From the NCBI GenBank assembly GCA_910574915.1, contig CAJTCR010000015.1, positions 35,390 through 99,389 of the forward strand: 64,000 bases of DNA. The letters are read 5' to 3'. The first letter of the stretch is position 1, and each line of letters opens with the position of its first letter. Under the pieces are notes generated by a model that saw nothing but the letters and a program-made list of their open reading frames with translations, was not told where the DNA came from and searched no databases. Source of the stretch: Eubacteriaceae bacterium (lineage in GTDB: Bacteria > Bacillota > Clostridia > Lachnospirales > Lachnospiraceae). This document shows, piece after piece, positions 34,292 through 42,782 of this stretch. Both the position numbers and the translations under genes were made by a program.

Positions 34292-36265
34292 TTATACACC
34301 TGTCTGCGTAATCAGGCGGTCATACATCTGATTCAGTGTGGATATGATTTTTGATGCCATATTGTAAGCATTGTTAAATTTAACGAGATCCATACCTTCT
34401 TCGTCCTCGTCTACACTCGATATAGACATCCTGTAAGTATCGATCGTCGTGCCGATATCCGAATAATTTTGTGCTAAAATATCTGCTTCATTCGCATCAA
34501 TCGAAATATCCGAAATAATATAATGTAAGAACTGATCACCGCCGGAGCCTCTGTAAATAACTGCCTTGCTTTCCAGCTCTAAAACCTCATCGACTAAGCT
34601 GGCATCGCTTTCGTGTGTATCTGTACGCCTGGATGTAGCAAGGTAATTGGAATCGTGCATACTCTTGTCATTGACTCTCAGATTGCCTGCTGTAAGCTGA
34701 TAGTAATTGCCGCCCACGGCATCGGAACGGTAGGTCACTCTCTTGCCTTCCTCTCCGTCAGATTTCTTTGTATCCAAAAATGTATTTTCAGAACCGTCTG
34801 TGTTAAGCGCTACGAAAAATGCTCCCATCTGGTTGCCTGCTGTGTCCACACCGCCGTACTGGTAATTGATTTCCTTTGGCTTTGCAAGCCCTGTGACCGG
34901 GTCAATCTCATAACGCTCACCTACCGGATTGCCGTCTACGTCCAAAGTACCGTCTCCATTGCCGTAGATCTGCAAATCATTAAATTTGCGGCAGAAGGAA
35001 CGCAAAAATTCGTTCATCTGCGACATATAGTAAGGCACGCCGCGCGAATCGATTGCCCTGCCGACACTGACTTCTCTGCCGCTCTTGCCTGCCATAGACG
35101 ACATGTCGGTTCCTTCCTTCATTTTAAATACATACTCATAGTTAGGCTTGTTATCTTTGTCGTATGTCACTGTCATTTCAAAGCTGCTGTAGGAATACGC
35201 ACGGTTTGCTATAATAATCTGTCCTGAAGCAGGCATATTCATCGCTTCTACGGACGTAATATTCGGGTTTGAAATGTGTATTTCAGAAGCTGCGATATCC
35301 ACTTTGGACAAAGTGCCCTGGAAATTCTCTTTATTATTGCCGTCGCGAATATTTAAAACCGCTTTTAATTCACCTGACATCGTATCGGAATTGGCATTAA
35401 ATTCATTTTTTGTATGTGACCAGCGAATATCATACAGTCCGTCCAGATCATTCTGATTTACTTTTTCCTCTCGGGCATAGCATTCCAGTGTGTTATATTC
35501 AAAACCGTCTACCAAAAGCTGTCCTTCTACACGTACACGGAAGCGTGTTCCCCCTACATAGGAATCTGGATCGTTGCTGTTCATAACTTCGGTTTCTTCG
35601 ATTTCAACCGGTACGATCGCTGAAAGCTGATCCAGCAGATATGCACGCTGGTCGCGCAGTTCATTCGCGCGCCTGCCCTGAATCTCAATCGTATTAATCT
35701 TTTCGTTAATAATCGAAATTTTCTGGGCAAAGGAATTGATCTGCGTCACAAGCGCACTGACTTCCTGGTTGCAGTCTGCCTGAATCGTACTCAGATTATG
35801 GTACATATTGTTAAAATATTCGGTCAGGCTTCCGGCATTATTGATAAACTGCGTACGGATATACAGATCCCCAGCATTGCCTTTTAACGAATCCATCGAA
35901 TTAAACATCTTGGAATATAAGGTCGAAAATCCCGCAAGCTTCTGGTCGTCATCCCGGTACAGATTTTCGATCTGGGACATATAATAGCCCTTTTTTTCAT
36001 ACTGTCCGATATTGCTGTTATTTGTCCAGTATTTTACATCGTAATACGTATTGCGCATCTGTACGATGGAATCCGCATCGACACCGCTGCCCAGCGTTCC
36101 GTAGGTATAGTTGCGCAGAGAAGCCTTTGCTACCAGGTTCACGACCTGTTTGCTGTAGCCTGGCGTGTTTGCGTTGGATACGTTATTTGCCGTTGTATTA
36201 ATAGAAGCTGAAAATGCATTTAATGCAGACCAGCCGATATTCAAACCAAAAAATGTAGAACTCAT
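34292..36265 (-). CDS. flgK: Flagellar hook-associated protein 1 (FlgK), second copy
   Basis: A 657-residue FlgK-type protein. The N-terminus has LNAFSASINTTANNVSNANT followed by PGYSKQ, and the C-terminus ends VKFNNAYNMASKIISTLNQMYDRLI. Both ends match the rod-hook-HAP terminal helices. It is clearly a paralogue of the gene just upstream (36284-38350) but has a different centre. The tandem pair implies either two distinct junction proteins or a heteromeric ring. It lies 18 bp from its neighbours in the flgM operon. Confidence 0.9.
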   Translation of the reverse strand: MSSTFFGLNIGWSALNAFSASINTTANNVSNANTPGYSKQVVNLVAKASLRNYTYGTLGSGVDADSIVQMRNTYYDVKYWTNNSNIGQYEKKGYYMSQIENLYRDDDQKLAGFSTLYSKMFNSMDSLKGNAGDLYIRTQFINNAGSLTEYFNNMYHNLSTIQADCNQEVSALVTQINSFAQKISIINEKINTIEIQGRRANELRDQRAYLLDQLSAIVPVEIEETEVMNSNDPDSYVGGTRFRVRVEGQLLVDGFEYNTLECYAREEKVNQNDLDGLYDIRWSHTKNEFNANSDTMSGELKAVLNIRDGNNKENFQGTLSKVDIAASEIHISNPNITSVEAMNMPASGQIIIANRAYSYSSFEMTVTYDKDNKPNYEYVFKMKEGTDMSSMAGKSGREVSVGRAIDSRGVPYYMSQMNEFLRSFCRKFNDLQIYGNGDGTLDVDGNPVGERYEIDPVTGLAKPKEINYQYGGVDTAGNQMGAFFVALNTDGSENTFLDTKKSDGEEGKRVTYRSDAVGGNYYQLTAGNLRVNDKSMHDSNYLATSRRTDTHESDASLVDEVLELESKAVIYRGSGGDQFLHYIISDISIDANEADILAQNYSDIGTTIDTYRMSISSVDEDEEGMDLVKFNNAYNMASKIISTLNQMYDRLITQTGV

Positions 36266-36283
36266 ATATTCACCTCACATCTC

Positions 36284-38350
36284 TTATAGCATTGTCACAA
36301 GTGTCTCGATCATATCGCTGATTGTCTGGATATAACGGCTGGAAGCATTATAGGCATTCTGATATTTGATCATGCGCGTCAATTCTTCATCCGAGGACAC
36401 GCCGATAACTTCATTTCGCTGATTTTCCACCGCTTCTACGGTTGCTTCTAGTTTTTCTGCTGTTGTTCCATACAGAGAACCGATAATCCCGATCTCACCG
36501 ATCATTTCTTTGTAATAATCACTGTAATTATATTTCGCCTGCGTATAACGCGGATTGATCGAAATCGTCGCATTATCCCACAGCTTCGTCAAATTAATCG
36601 CCATGTCATGGGCAATCTTTTCATCCTCGTGCTTATGCGGAAGATTTGTGATATTGGTTAACAGATCATAATTAATCTCGATTTCCAAAGAAGTGTACTG
36701 CTTGGATGTATCGTAATGATAGTTTTCATTCAGTACCCAGGAGCCGTCAATTTTCTGGCTGGTATATTTTTCATTTCCTGGTTTATCCCACGGACAATAT
36801 GGCTTTTCGCCGGAGGCTTTCAGATCTCCTTTAGAAGTCGTTGTTGTGCCCCCTGTTGTCGTCTCATACGTACCGATAATATTGCCGTTTGCGTCTACCT
36901 CTACTTCGATCCTGCCATTTGCATCTTTTTTCATATCGGTTGTATCAACCGTACTTACCGTTGTAGCCTTTGGTTCTTTTCTGTCGTTAAATACACGGTA
37001 CGTTTTCCCGTTATTTAATGTGACCGAGACGGAATCATTCACATCTTCTTCGTTGTACATATAATAGTCGCGCCACTCTCCGGCTTCTTTATCATATGCG
37101 GTTACTTTCCGATAGCGTTCGCATCCTGACCTTGTAAACAATTCCTGCGGCGGCAGTTTGCCGTCTGCGCCTACACAGCAGTTTTCTTCATCCAAAACCC
37201 TGACATTTTTATAAATAGAATAAGTGCCGTCTGCGTTTTCTACTAGCAGCTCATCCATATTTTTATTCGGTGACAGCAGGTCGTTAATCTGAGATACGAT
37301 CGCGTGAACCAACTGGTCAAACTCTGCCTGTGTGTTCTGCATAATCGACAGTCCGACCGATGCATCATATTTGTCAGGATCTGCATTTAAAATATCGTTG
37401 AAGTTGGATATCGTTGTTCCTCTTGCCTGTACAAGAGCCTTTAATTCTCCGATGTCCGTATTAAACGCGGTACAGATTTCTCTTGAAAAATCAAATACTT
37501 CCGTATATCTGCCGGCATCCTCATGGGATAAATGCGGCCAGTACGGGGTAATATATCCGGTCATCGGATCTGTCTTTTTCCCCATCTCATAATGAACGAC
37601 GTCGCTGACTACAAGCTCGCCTTCAAATTTGACATATACAGACCCGTTTGTTCTTTCCTCATATGTAACATTGCCGAATTTGCTGAGCTGGTCGAGCGCG
37701 TAATCTCTGGCGTCACGCTCGTTCATCGCAATCTCGCGTCCTCCGGCTTCAATCCCCTGAATCGCTACGTTTAAATTATATATCGTCTCTAAATAACCAT
37801 TGATCTCGTCGATGTCATCATTGATCTGGATGTTGATATTTGTCTGATAATTCATCAGGCCCTTAAACAAAGCCTTTGAACGGCTGGCAAATAAGCTTGC
37901 CCTCTGAATCACCAGGTTTTGTGTCGCCATATCCGAAGGGTCTTTGGAAAACTCTTCAAACGCCTGCCACAAACTCGTTTTATCCCCATTTAAGATCTGC
38001 TGAAAAGCAGTTCCTTCCAGTTCCTGAAAATAACTTTGCACTTCATCGACTGCTTCATATGTTGCCGCATAGTAGGATTGTCTTCCATTTTCTGTGCGGA
38101 AAGCCTTATCCAAAAAAATATCTCTCGCATGGACAATCTCCCCGATGGAGGTTCCCTGTCCAATTAATTTCTTATAGCCATTTTTCGAATATGCCAGATT
38201 GCTGTAGCGTGCATCACGAAAAACAACCTGCTGACGTACATACCCGGGGGTATTTACGTTAGCCAGGTTGTTCGCTACATTATGAATCGAATCTTGAGAA
38301 GCTTTTAATCCTGAATGTCCTACAAAAATAGAACCCATTCCATTCGCCAT
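36284..38350 (-). CDS. flgK: Flagellar hook-associated protein 1 (FlgK), first copy
   Basis: A 688-residue FlgK. The N-terminus reads GLKASQDSIHNVANNLANVN and then TPGYVRQ. DKAFRTENGRQSYYA and the C-terminal MIKYQNAYNASSRYIQTISDMIETLVTML are typical. It is the usual neighbour of flgN, so I take it as the canonical FlgK. The central region carries a Thr-rich patch (ETTTGGTTTTSKG near residue 490). It is the third gene of the flgM-flgN-flgK-flgK-flgL operon. Confidence 0.92.
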   Translation of the reverse strand: MANGMGSIFVGHSGLKASQDSIHNVANNLANVNTPGYVRQQVVFRDARYSNLAYSKNGYKKLIGQGTSIGEIVHARDIFLDKAFRTENGRQSYYAATYEAVDEVQSYFQELEGTAFQQILNGDKTSLWQAFEEFSKDPSDMATQNLVIQRASLFASRSKALFKGLMNYQTNINIQINDDIDEINGYLETIYNLNVAIQGIEAGGREIAMNERDARDYALDQLSKFGNVTYEERTNGSVYVKFEGELVVSDVVHYEMGKKTDPMTGYITPYWPHLSHEDAGRYTEVFDFSREICTAFNTDIGELKALVQARGTTISNFNDILNADPDKYDASVGLSIMQNTQAEFDQLVHAIVSQINDLLSPNKNMDELLVENADGTYSIYKNVRVLDEENCCVGADGKLPPQELFTRSGCERYRKVTAYDKEAGEWRDYYMYNEEDVNDSVSVTLNNGKTYRVFNDRKEPKATTVSTVDTTDMKKDANGRIEVEVDANGNIIGTYETTTGGTTTTSKGDLKASGEKPYCPWDKPGNEKYTSQKIDGSWVLNENYHYDTSKQYTSLEIEINYDLLTNITNLPHKHEDEKIAHDMAINLTKLWDNATISINPRYTQAKYNYSDYYKEMIGEIGIIGSLYGTTAEKLEATVEAVENQRNEVIGVSSDEELTRMIKYQNAYNASSRYIQTISDMIETLVTML

Positions 38351-38371
38351 AATTGCTCACACTCCTGTCCG

Positions 38372-38884
38372 TTATTGTTTTGCGTCAAATCCGCCGCCTC
38401 CAAGTATCTCTCCTGTATTGTAAGCGTTTTTATTGTAGTTCGCCGTCTCGGGCGCGGTGCGCATGCTTCGAAACAGAGTCAGGTCAAACTCTACCAACTC
38501 CAGAGCCTGATTCAGCAATGTCTGGTTTTGTTCGTTGATATTCCGAACTTCTGCTAATGTCGTCTTCAACTGTTGTTTTACGTTCTGTAATCGTTCCTGC
38601 TCTTTTGGCTGGCTGCTTAATGTCTCGATAATCGTATCCAGTGTAAAATCATCCCCTGCTTTATTTAACACCACCGCCATGTCGCGCATGACTTTTTGTC
38701 TGTGATTATCCAGATTTTGAATCTTACTGGCGACATCCTGCTCCAAATCCACAATTTTTTCAAGAGCCGGAACATTGGCATCTATGATGACCTGTTTTTT
38801 CTCCTTAGACAACTCTGCTAACTTTCCATACTCTTCGTTCTCGTTTTCTAAGACCTGAATCAGGTCATCCATTAAACTTGCCAC
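38372..38884 (-). CDS. flgN: FlgN family flagellar export chaperone
   Basis: A 170-residue helical protein (LMDDLIQVLENENEEYGKLAEL..., IDANVPALEKIVDLEQ). This is the FlgN pattern: a chaperone for FlgK and FlgL before export. The start is GTG at 38884, with GAGG 7 bases upstream. It lies between flgM and the first flgK, as expected. Confidence 0.9.
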   Translation of the reverse strand: MASLMDDLIQVLENENEEYGKLAELSKEKKQVIIDANVPALEKIVDLEQDVASKIQNLDNHRQKVMRDMAVVLNKAGDDFTLDTIIETLSSQPKEQERLQNVKQQLKTTLAEVRNINEQNQTLLNQALELVEFDLTLFRSMRTAPETANYNKNAYNTGEILGGGGFDAKQ

Positions 38885-38921
38885 TTCTTATCCTCGCTTT
38901 TCCGTAACGATCCTGTTACTA

Positions 38922-39200
38922 TTAGTTAGCCGCATAATAGCTTGCTAATAATTTGCTCGCAAAATCTCCAGTATCAACGTCATAGTTTCCAGACTTTATG
39001 CTTGATTTAAGCTCTGCTACTCTATCTTCCCTGATATCCGAAGCTGCTGCGACTGCCTTTTTTGCGATCTGATGATCTCTCCCTGCACGTGAGATCTGAA
39101 CCTGATCACGTGCAGAAGCAATCTCTGCTGTACTCTTTGCCTTAGACGGCTTTGTCGTTTTGTATAAAGTTGCGATCTGGTTATAAGCATCTATACGCAT
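38922..39200 (-). CDS. flgM: Anti-sigma-28 factor FlgM
   Basis: A 92-residue FlgM. The C-terminal sigma-binding part has DQVQISRAGRDHQIAKKAV and DIREDRVAELKSSIKSGNYDV. FlgM holds sigma-28 inactive until it is exported through the finished hook. I start at 39200 (MRIDAYNQ) because AAAGGAG lies 9 bases upstream; the in-frame ATG at 39209 would overlap that site. First gene of the operon behind the sigma-28 promoter at 39313-39339. Confidence 0.93.
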   Translation of the reverse strand: MRIDAYNQIATLYKTTKPSKAKSTAEIASARDQVQISRAGRDHQIAKKAVAAASDIREDRVAELKSSIKSGNYDVDTGDFASKLLASYYAAN

Positions 39201-39312
39201 ATTAGGCATCTCCTTTCATCGTCTCGTCCCTGAATGATATAATTAGAACGCTTCACTTTTGCCCATATTTGATATACTCATTATGTGCGGATTGTGAAGT
39301 TCTATAACTTGT

Positions 39313-39339
39313 TTATCGGACGTTTTCTGGAATTTGTTA
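39313..39339 (-). promoter_or_regulatory. Sigma-28 promoter of the flgM operon
   Basis: On the minus strand: TAAC, 15 bases, TCCGATAA. The -10 differs from GCCGATAA only at the first base and the spacer is exact. It predicts a leader of about 105 nt before flgM and a FlgM autoregulatory loop. Confidence 0.85.
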
Positions 39340-39461
39340 GCGGTTTTTCTAATTTTGTTGAATTTTCCACTGCCGCAGGTGCTATCTTTTAAGCACTTCT
39401 TGATTCTGCGGCGCACATATGCTAATCTTTATATATCATCAACGAAAGTGAGGTACATGCC

Positions 39462-40787
39462 ATGAAAAAATTGTTGCAATTTACCAATATTTTATGCTGT
39501 GCACTGCTGCTTTGTCTGTGTATCTCTCCGCAGACAGCCAAAGCATCCGTACTCCCGCCAGCACAGAATACCGCCAGTCTGTGTGCAGCCACTGCGCGTT
39601 CCGGCTCCGGCATCACACCGCGGGAATATATCATCACTTTTCACCCGAACTACGGCGTTTTGCGGGAAGACAGCAGAATGACCACAGTCGGGCAGAGACT
39701 GAACCGGCTTCCGATCCCGACTAGGGACGGCTATACGTTTAAAGGCTGGTATACATGGACGACAGGCGGCACGCAGGTCACAACCAGCACCGTCTTTTCC
39801 GCCAATACGGAAGTGTACGCGCAGTGGGATAACTACAACGCAAATTTCAGCGATATCGTGCTTTCCAATATCACAGACACAGCCGCTTCGTTTATCGCGT
39901 TTATCCCAAACAGTTACGTAAAAACATGGGGCATTTCTTTAGGAACCTCAAATGCCTACATGCCGGATACACGTACGATCAACCATTTTGGATATACCTC
40001 TACGCTTGCCACAAATATTACAGGGCTTACACCAAATACGACTTACTATTACAAGGTGTTTTATATCGCGGATACGATACGGCTGGAATCCGGCGTCGGT
40101 TCCTTTACAACGGGAAAAGCTTCAGAATATACGATTTCCTTTTTCCCAAACGGCGGTATTGTCAACGGGCAGACTTCCATGACGACGCTGAATCAAAAGC
40201 TTCCGGTACTGCCGACGGCATCCCGCGACCATTACCGGTTTGACGGATGGTATACCGGGCTGTTTGACGGTACGCCGGTTACAACTGACACCCCGTTTAC
40301 AACGACCTGCACGATATATGCGCACTGGACTTACATACAGGATGCAGGAAACAGCAATACGAACAACGGGAATACGAACGGCAGCACAGGCAGTCAGAAT
40401 ACAGGCGGCAATAGCAGCGGCACAGGCAGCACCCAGCCAGGAGTCAGCGTTGATACAAGTACGGGAGGTTCTGACAATAACGAACCTGTAAGCGTGAAAA
40501 AAATCAAGCTGAAAAGCCTGAAAAATACCGGAAAAGGCAAAGTAAAAGTAAAATGGAAATGGAGCGCTTATGCAGACGGCTATCAGATCGCCTATTCCCA
40601 GAATAAAAAATTTCCCTCAGATAAAACAAACCGCAAATCCGCAAATGTTTTTACAGAATCCAAAACCGTTTCCGGGCTGAAAAAAGGGAAAACGTATTAC
40701 GTCCGCGTACGTGCTTATCAGAAATCAAATGGGAAGAAATACTACGGCGCCTGGAGCAATGTGAAAAAAATAAAGACAAAAAAATAA
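39462..40787 (+). CDS. Secreted InlB-repeat / fibronectin-III surface protein
   Basis: A 441-residue exported protein and the only plus-strand gene in the window. A signal peptide (MKKLLQFTNILCCALLLCLC..., cut near AKA, residue 29) is followed by an InlB B-repeat (about 57-120, ending FKGWYTW...EVYAQW). A fibronectin-III-like domain follows (about 125-215, TPNTTYYYKVFY), then a second InlB B-repeat (about 220-290, YRFDGWYTG...IYAHW), a Gly/Asn/Ser/Thr linker (295-340), and a C-terminal Lys-rich fibronectin-III domain (345-441). I see no sortase motif; the basic C-terminal domain may bind cell wall. The role is probably adhesion or cell-surface binding. Confidence 0.88.
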   Translation: MKKLLQFTNILCCALLLCLCISPQTAKASVLPPAQNTASLCAATARSGSGITPREYIITFHPNYGVLREDSRMTTVGQRLNRLPIPTRDGYTFKGWYTWTTGGTQVTTSTVFSANTEVYAQWDNYNANFSDIVLSNITDTAASFIAFIPNSYVKTWGISLGTSNAYMPDTRTINHFGYTSTLATNITGLTPNTTYYYKVFYIADTIRLESGVGSFTTGKASEYTISFFPNGGIVNGQTSMTTLNQKLPVLPTASRDHYRFDGWYTGLFDGTPVTTDTPFTTTCTIYAHWTYIQDAGNSNTNNGNTNGSTGSQNTGGNSSGTGSTQPGVSVDTSTGGSDNNEPVSVKKIKLKSLKNTGKGKVKVKWKWSAYADGYQIAYSQNKKFPSDKTNRKSANVFTESKTVSGLKKGKTYYVRVRAYQKSNGKKYYGAWSNVKKIKTKK

Positions 40788-40802
40788 AATTAAGACAAAA
40801 AA

Positions 40803-40821
40803 CAGGGGGATTTAAGCCCTG
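40803..40821. terminator. Bidirectional terminator between convergent genes
   Basis: CAGGG...CCCTG stem with T-runs on both sides (CTTTTATAC on plus, TTTTTTGTC on minus). It lies between the plus-strand surface protein and the minus-strand cvpA gene and serves both. Confidence 0.75.
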
Positions 40822-40824
40822 CTT

Positions 40825-41532
40825 TTATACAGAGTTTAAAACCCCCAGCTTCTGAATCAGCTCCAGCACTACGTTTTTCTCATACAATCCCTGCAAAACC
40901 GCGTTTTCTTCGATCATGCGCAAAAGCATCGCGCTGTATGGCAGGATCTGTGTCAGCCGGATCAACAAAAACGCAACCCAGACCACAAGAAACGCTTTTA
41001 CAATTCCCGCAAAAAATCCAAGTATCATATTGACAAGATGGATGCCGGGCTTTCTGGAAAATCTGTCCAGCCTTTTTTTGACTAAATGCAGAATTACCCA
41101 GATAATCAGCCACGCAGCAGCAAGCGCGATCCCTGTGACGCACAAATCAGCCGCCGCTTTTGCCATCTTTTTATAGATCCTCTGGGATTCTAAGATTTCA
41201 GACACCGACGCATTTGCCGCCTGGTTCAGTTCTTTTTGTACGGATTTTGGAAGCGCAACAGACGATAGTTCTGCAATGCCTTTCCACGTACCGTTTTCCA
41301 GTTTTTTATCAATCTGTTTTCTAATATAGCCCTCGCTTGTTTCCTCAATCTGCTGGGCAATCGTCGTAGAATCCAGGATTACATCGCGAAAAACCGGCGT
41401 TGTAAAAGCGATAAATACGATTGCAGCCACCAAAGATACGATCGAATACACAACCCGCAGAAATCCTCTGTGATATCCGCGCAGTGCCGAGGTGATAATG
41501 TAGCCCATTACTGTAAAATACAACCAGTTCAT
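40825..41532 (-). CDS. CvpA family membrane protein
   Basis: A 235-residue integral membrane protein with four hydrophobic segments (about residues 1-15, 27-48, 132-152, 170-195). The pattern GYHRGFLRVVYSIVSLVAAIV and HLVNMILGFFAGIVKAFLVVW matches the CvpA/colicin V production family, whose function in Firmicutes is poorly defined. The start directly follows the DUF5711 stop. Last gene of the dnaX-to-cvpA series. Confidence 0.82.
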   Translation of the reverse strand: MNWLYFTVMGYIITSALRGYHRGFLRVVYSIVSLVAAIVFIAFTTPVFRDVILDSTTIAQQIEETSEGYIRKQIDKKLENGTWKGIAELSSVALPKSVQKELNQAANASVSEILESQRIYKKMAKAAADLCVTGIALAAAWLIIWVILHLVKKRLDRFSRKPGIHLVNMILGFFAGIVKAFLVVWVAFLLIRLTQILPYSAMLLRMIEENAVLQGLYEKNVVLELIQKLGVLNSV

Positions 41533-42747
41533 TTAAAATTTGTCCTTTAATCTGATCCTGTCTGTCTCGCCGCTTAGTATCAGCCAGTAATCCAGCTCGC
41601 CGCTGCCGGATATCACGTCATAAATACTGCGGTCAAACGTATAGGAAAACCGTTTGCTGCCCCGCATTGTATAGAGCTGTACGCTTTTTTCATTGCGGAT
41701 ACAAAGCAGCCCGTTTTGCAAAAACCCGATCTGCGTATAATCCAGGTCGAATTCCTGTGTGAGCACCAGCTTTCCTTTCAGGTTATAAATATTCGTTACA
41801 TAGCCTTTTGCCGACTTTTTATTATCATAAACAAGCCCGAAATATGCATCGTCATAATAAATACTGCGGACATTTCCGCTGCACTTGATTTCCTTTATCA
41901 CTGCCGGCTTCTGCGTTCCCTCATACAAGATTACCTTTGTATCGCCAAATGCGGCAAGCCTGTCGTTTGTCACAAATCGGATGCTTGGTATAATCATGTT
42001 ATCATATGTATAAGAGCCCACGATCTTGTCGATCTTATTCTGCCCCACGGTTCCATAATTGTAAAAAACGACGGTAGACTTCACATTGGCATCATGGATA
42101 TCCAGCAGGCTGACGGCAAGCTTAAGCGCATCTCTTGATAACGCGAGATCGAGCGGATAGCCGCTGTTTTCAATATGCAGCTCCCCGCCAGCCAGCTTTT
42201 TTCCGTCTTTGTTGTACATATGGATATAGCTTGTCTGCGAATCTTCCATCAGGACAGCTATCGTACCCTCTCTGGCTATGCTGACCCGCTGCACAGGAAT
42301 CGTCGTTTTAATCGTGCCTTGCAGCCCTGCCGTGTTCAGTATGTAGATCTGGCTTCCACCCTGTTCGTAAATGGCAACATAGTCCTCGCACCTTGAAATC
42401 CTGGGCGTCTCCATCTCATAGGTCTGATTCCAGTATACTTCTCCCGCAATGCTGGAATATACCGCGCCGTCTTGTGTATACTGCAATACATTTCCCTGAA
42501 ACTCTTCATATTCCGCAGCTTCTGTCTCTCTGCGCTCTATCTGTTCTATCACTTCATATTCTGTGTATACTTTGTTTTCAAAATACAAAAATGCGGCAAA
42601 AAGCAATCCGAGTAAGACGCCGACAAGCATTAAGATCAAAATCAGAATCTTTAACCTGTGAATCCTGATTTTCTGTTTTAACTCGGACAATTCCTCTGCA
42701 CTTTGTGCCGGAAGCGCCCGCAACGTACGATTTTTGCTTTTTGCCAT
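41533..42747 (-). CDS. DUF5711-type membrane-anchored beta-propeller-like protein
   Basis: A 404-residue protein. A basic cytoplasmic N-terminus and one membrane span (about residues 33-54, ILILILMLVGVLLGLLFAAF) are followed by about 350 external residues of repeated beta-strand pattern (CEDYVAIYEQGGSQIYILN, EGTIAVLMEDSQTSYIHMY, NDRLAAFGDTKVILYEG), consistent with a propeller. It has the architecture and location of DUF5711 proteins found near recR in Lachnospiraceae; function unknown. It is 35 bp downstream of the LysM gene. Confidence 0.7.
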   Translation of the reverse strand: MAKSKNRTLRALPAQSAEELSELKQKIRIHRLKILILILMLVGVLLGLLFAAFLYFENKVYTEYEVIEQIERRETEAAEYEEFQGNVLQYTQDGAVYSSIAGEVYWNQTYEMETPRISRCEDYVAIYEQGGSQIYILNTAGLQGTIKTTIPVQRVSIAREGTIAVLMEDSQTSYIHMYNKDGKKLAGGELHIENSGYPLDLALSRDALKLAVSLLDIHDANVKSTVVFYNYGTVGQNKIDKIVGSYTYDNMIIPSIRFVTNDRLAAFGDTKVILYEGTQKPAVIKEIKCSGNVRSIYYDDAYFGLVYDNKKSAKGYVTNIYNLKGKLVLTQEFDLDYTQIGFLQNGLLCIRNEKSVQLYTMRGSKRFSYTFDRSIYDVISGSGELDYWLILSGETDRIRLKDKF

Positions 42748-42782
42748 ATTTCTCTCCCGTATATAAAAATGGCTGCGGCTGT

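Noticed and set aside
34613..35227. Plus-strand 204-codon open frame
   Set aside because: It is antisense to flgK with Cys/His/Val-rich shadow composition and no ribosome-binding site.
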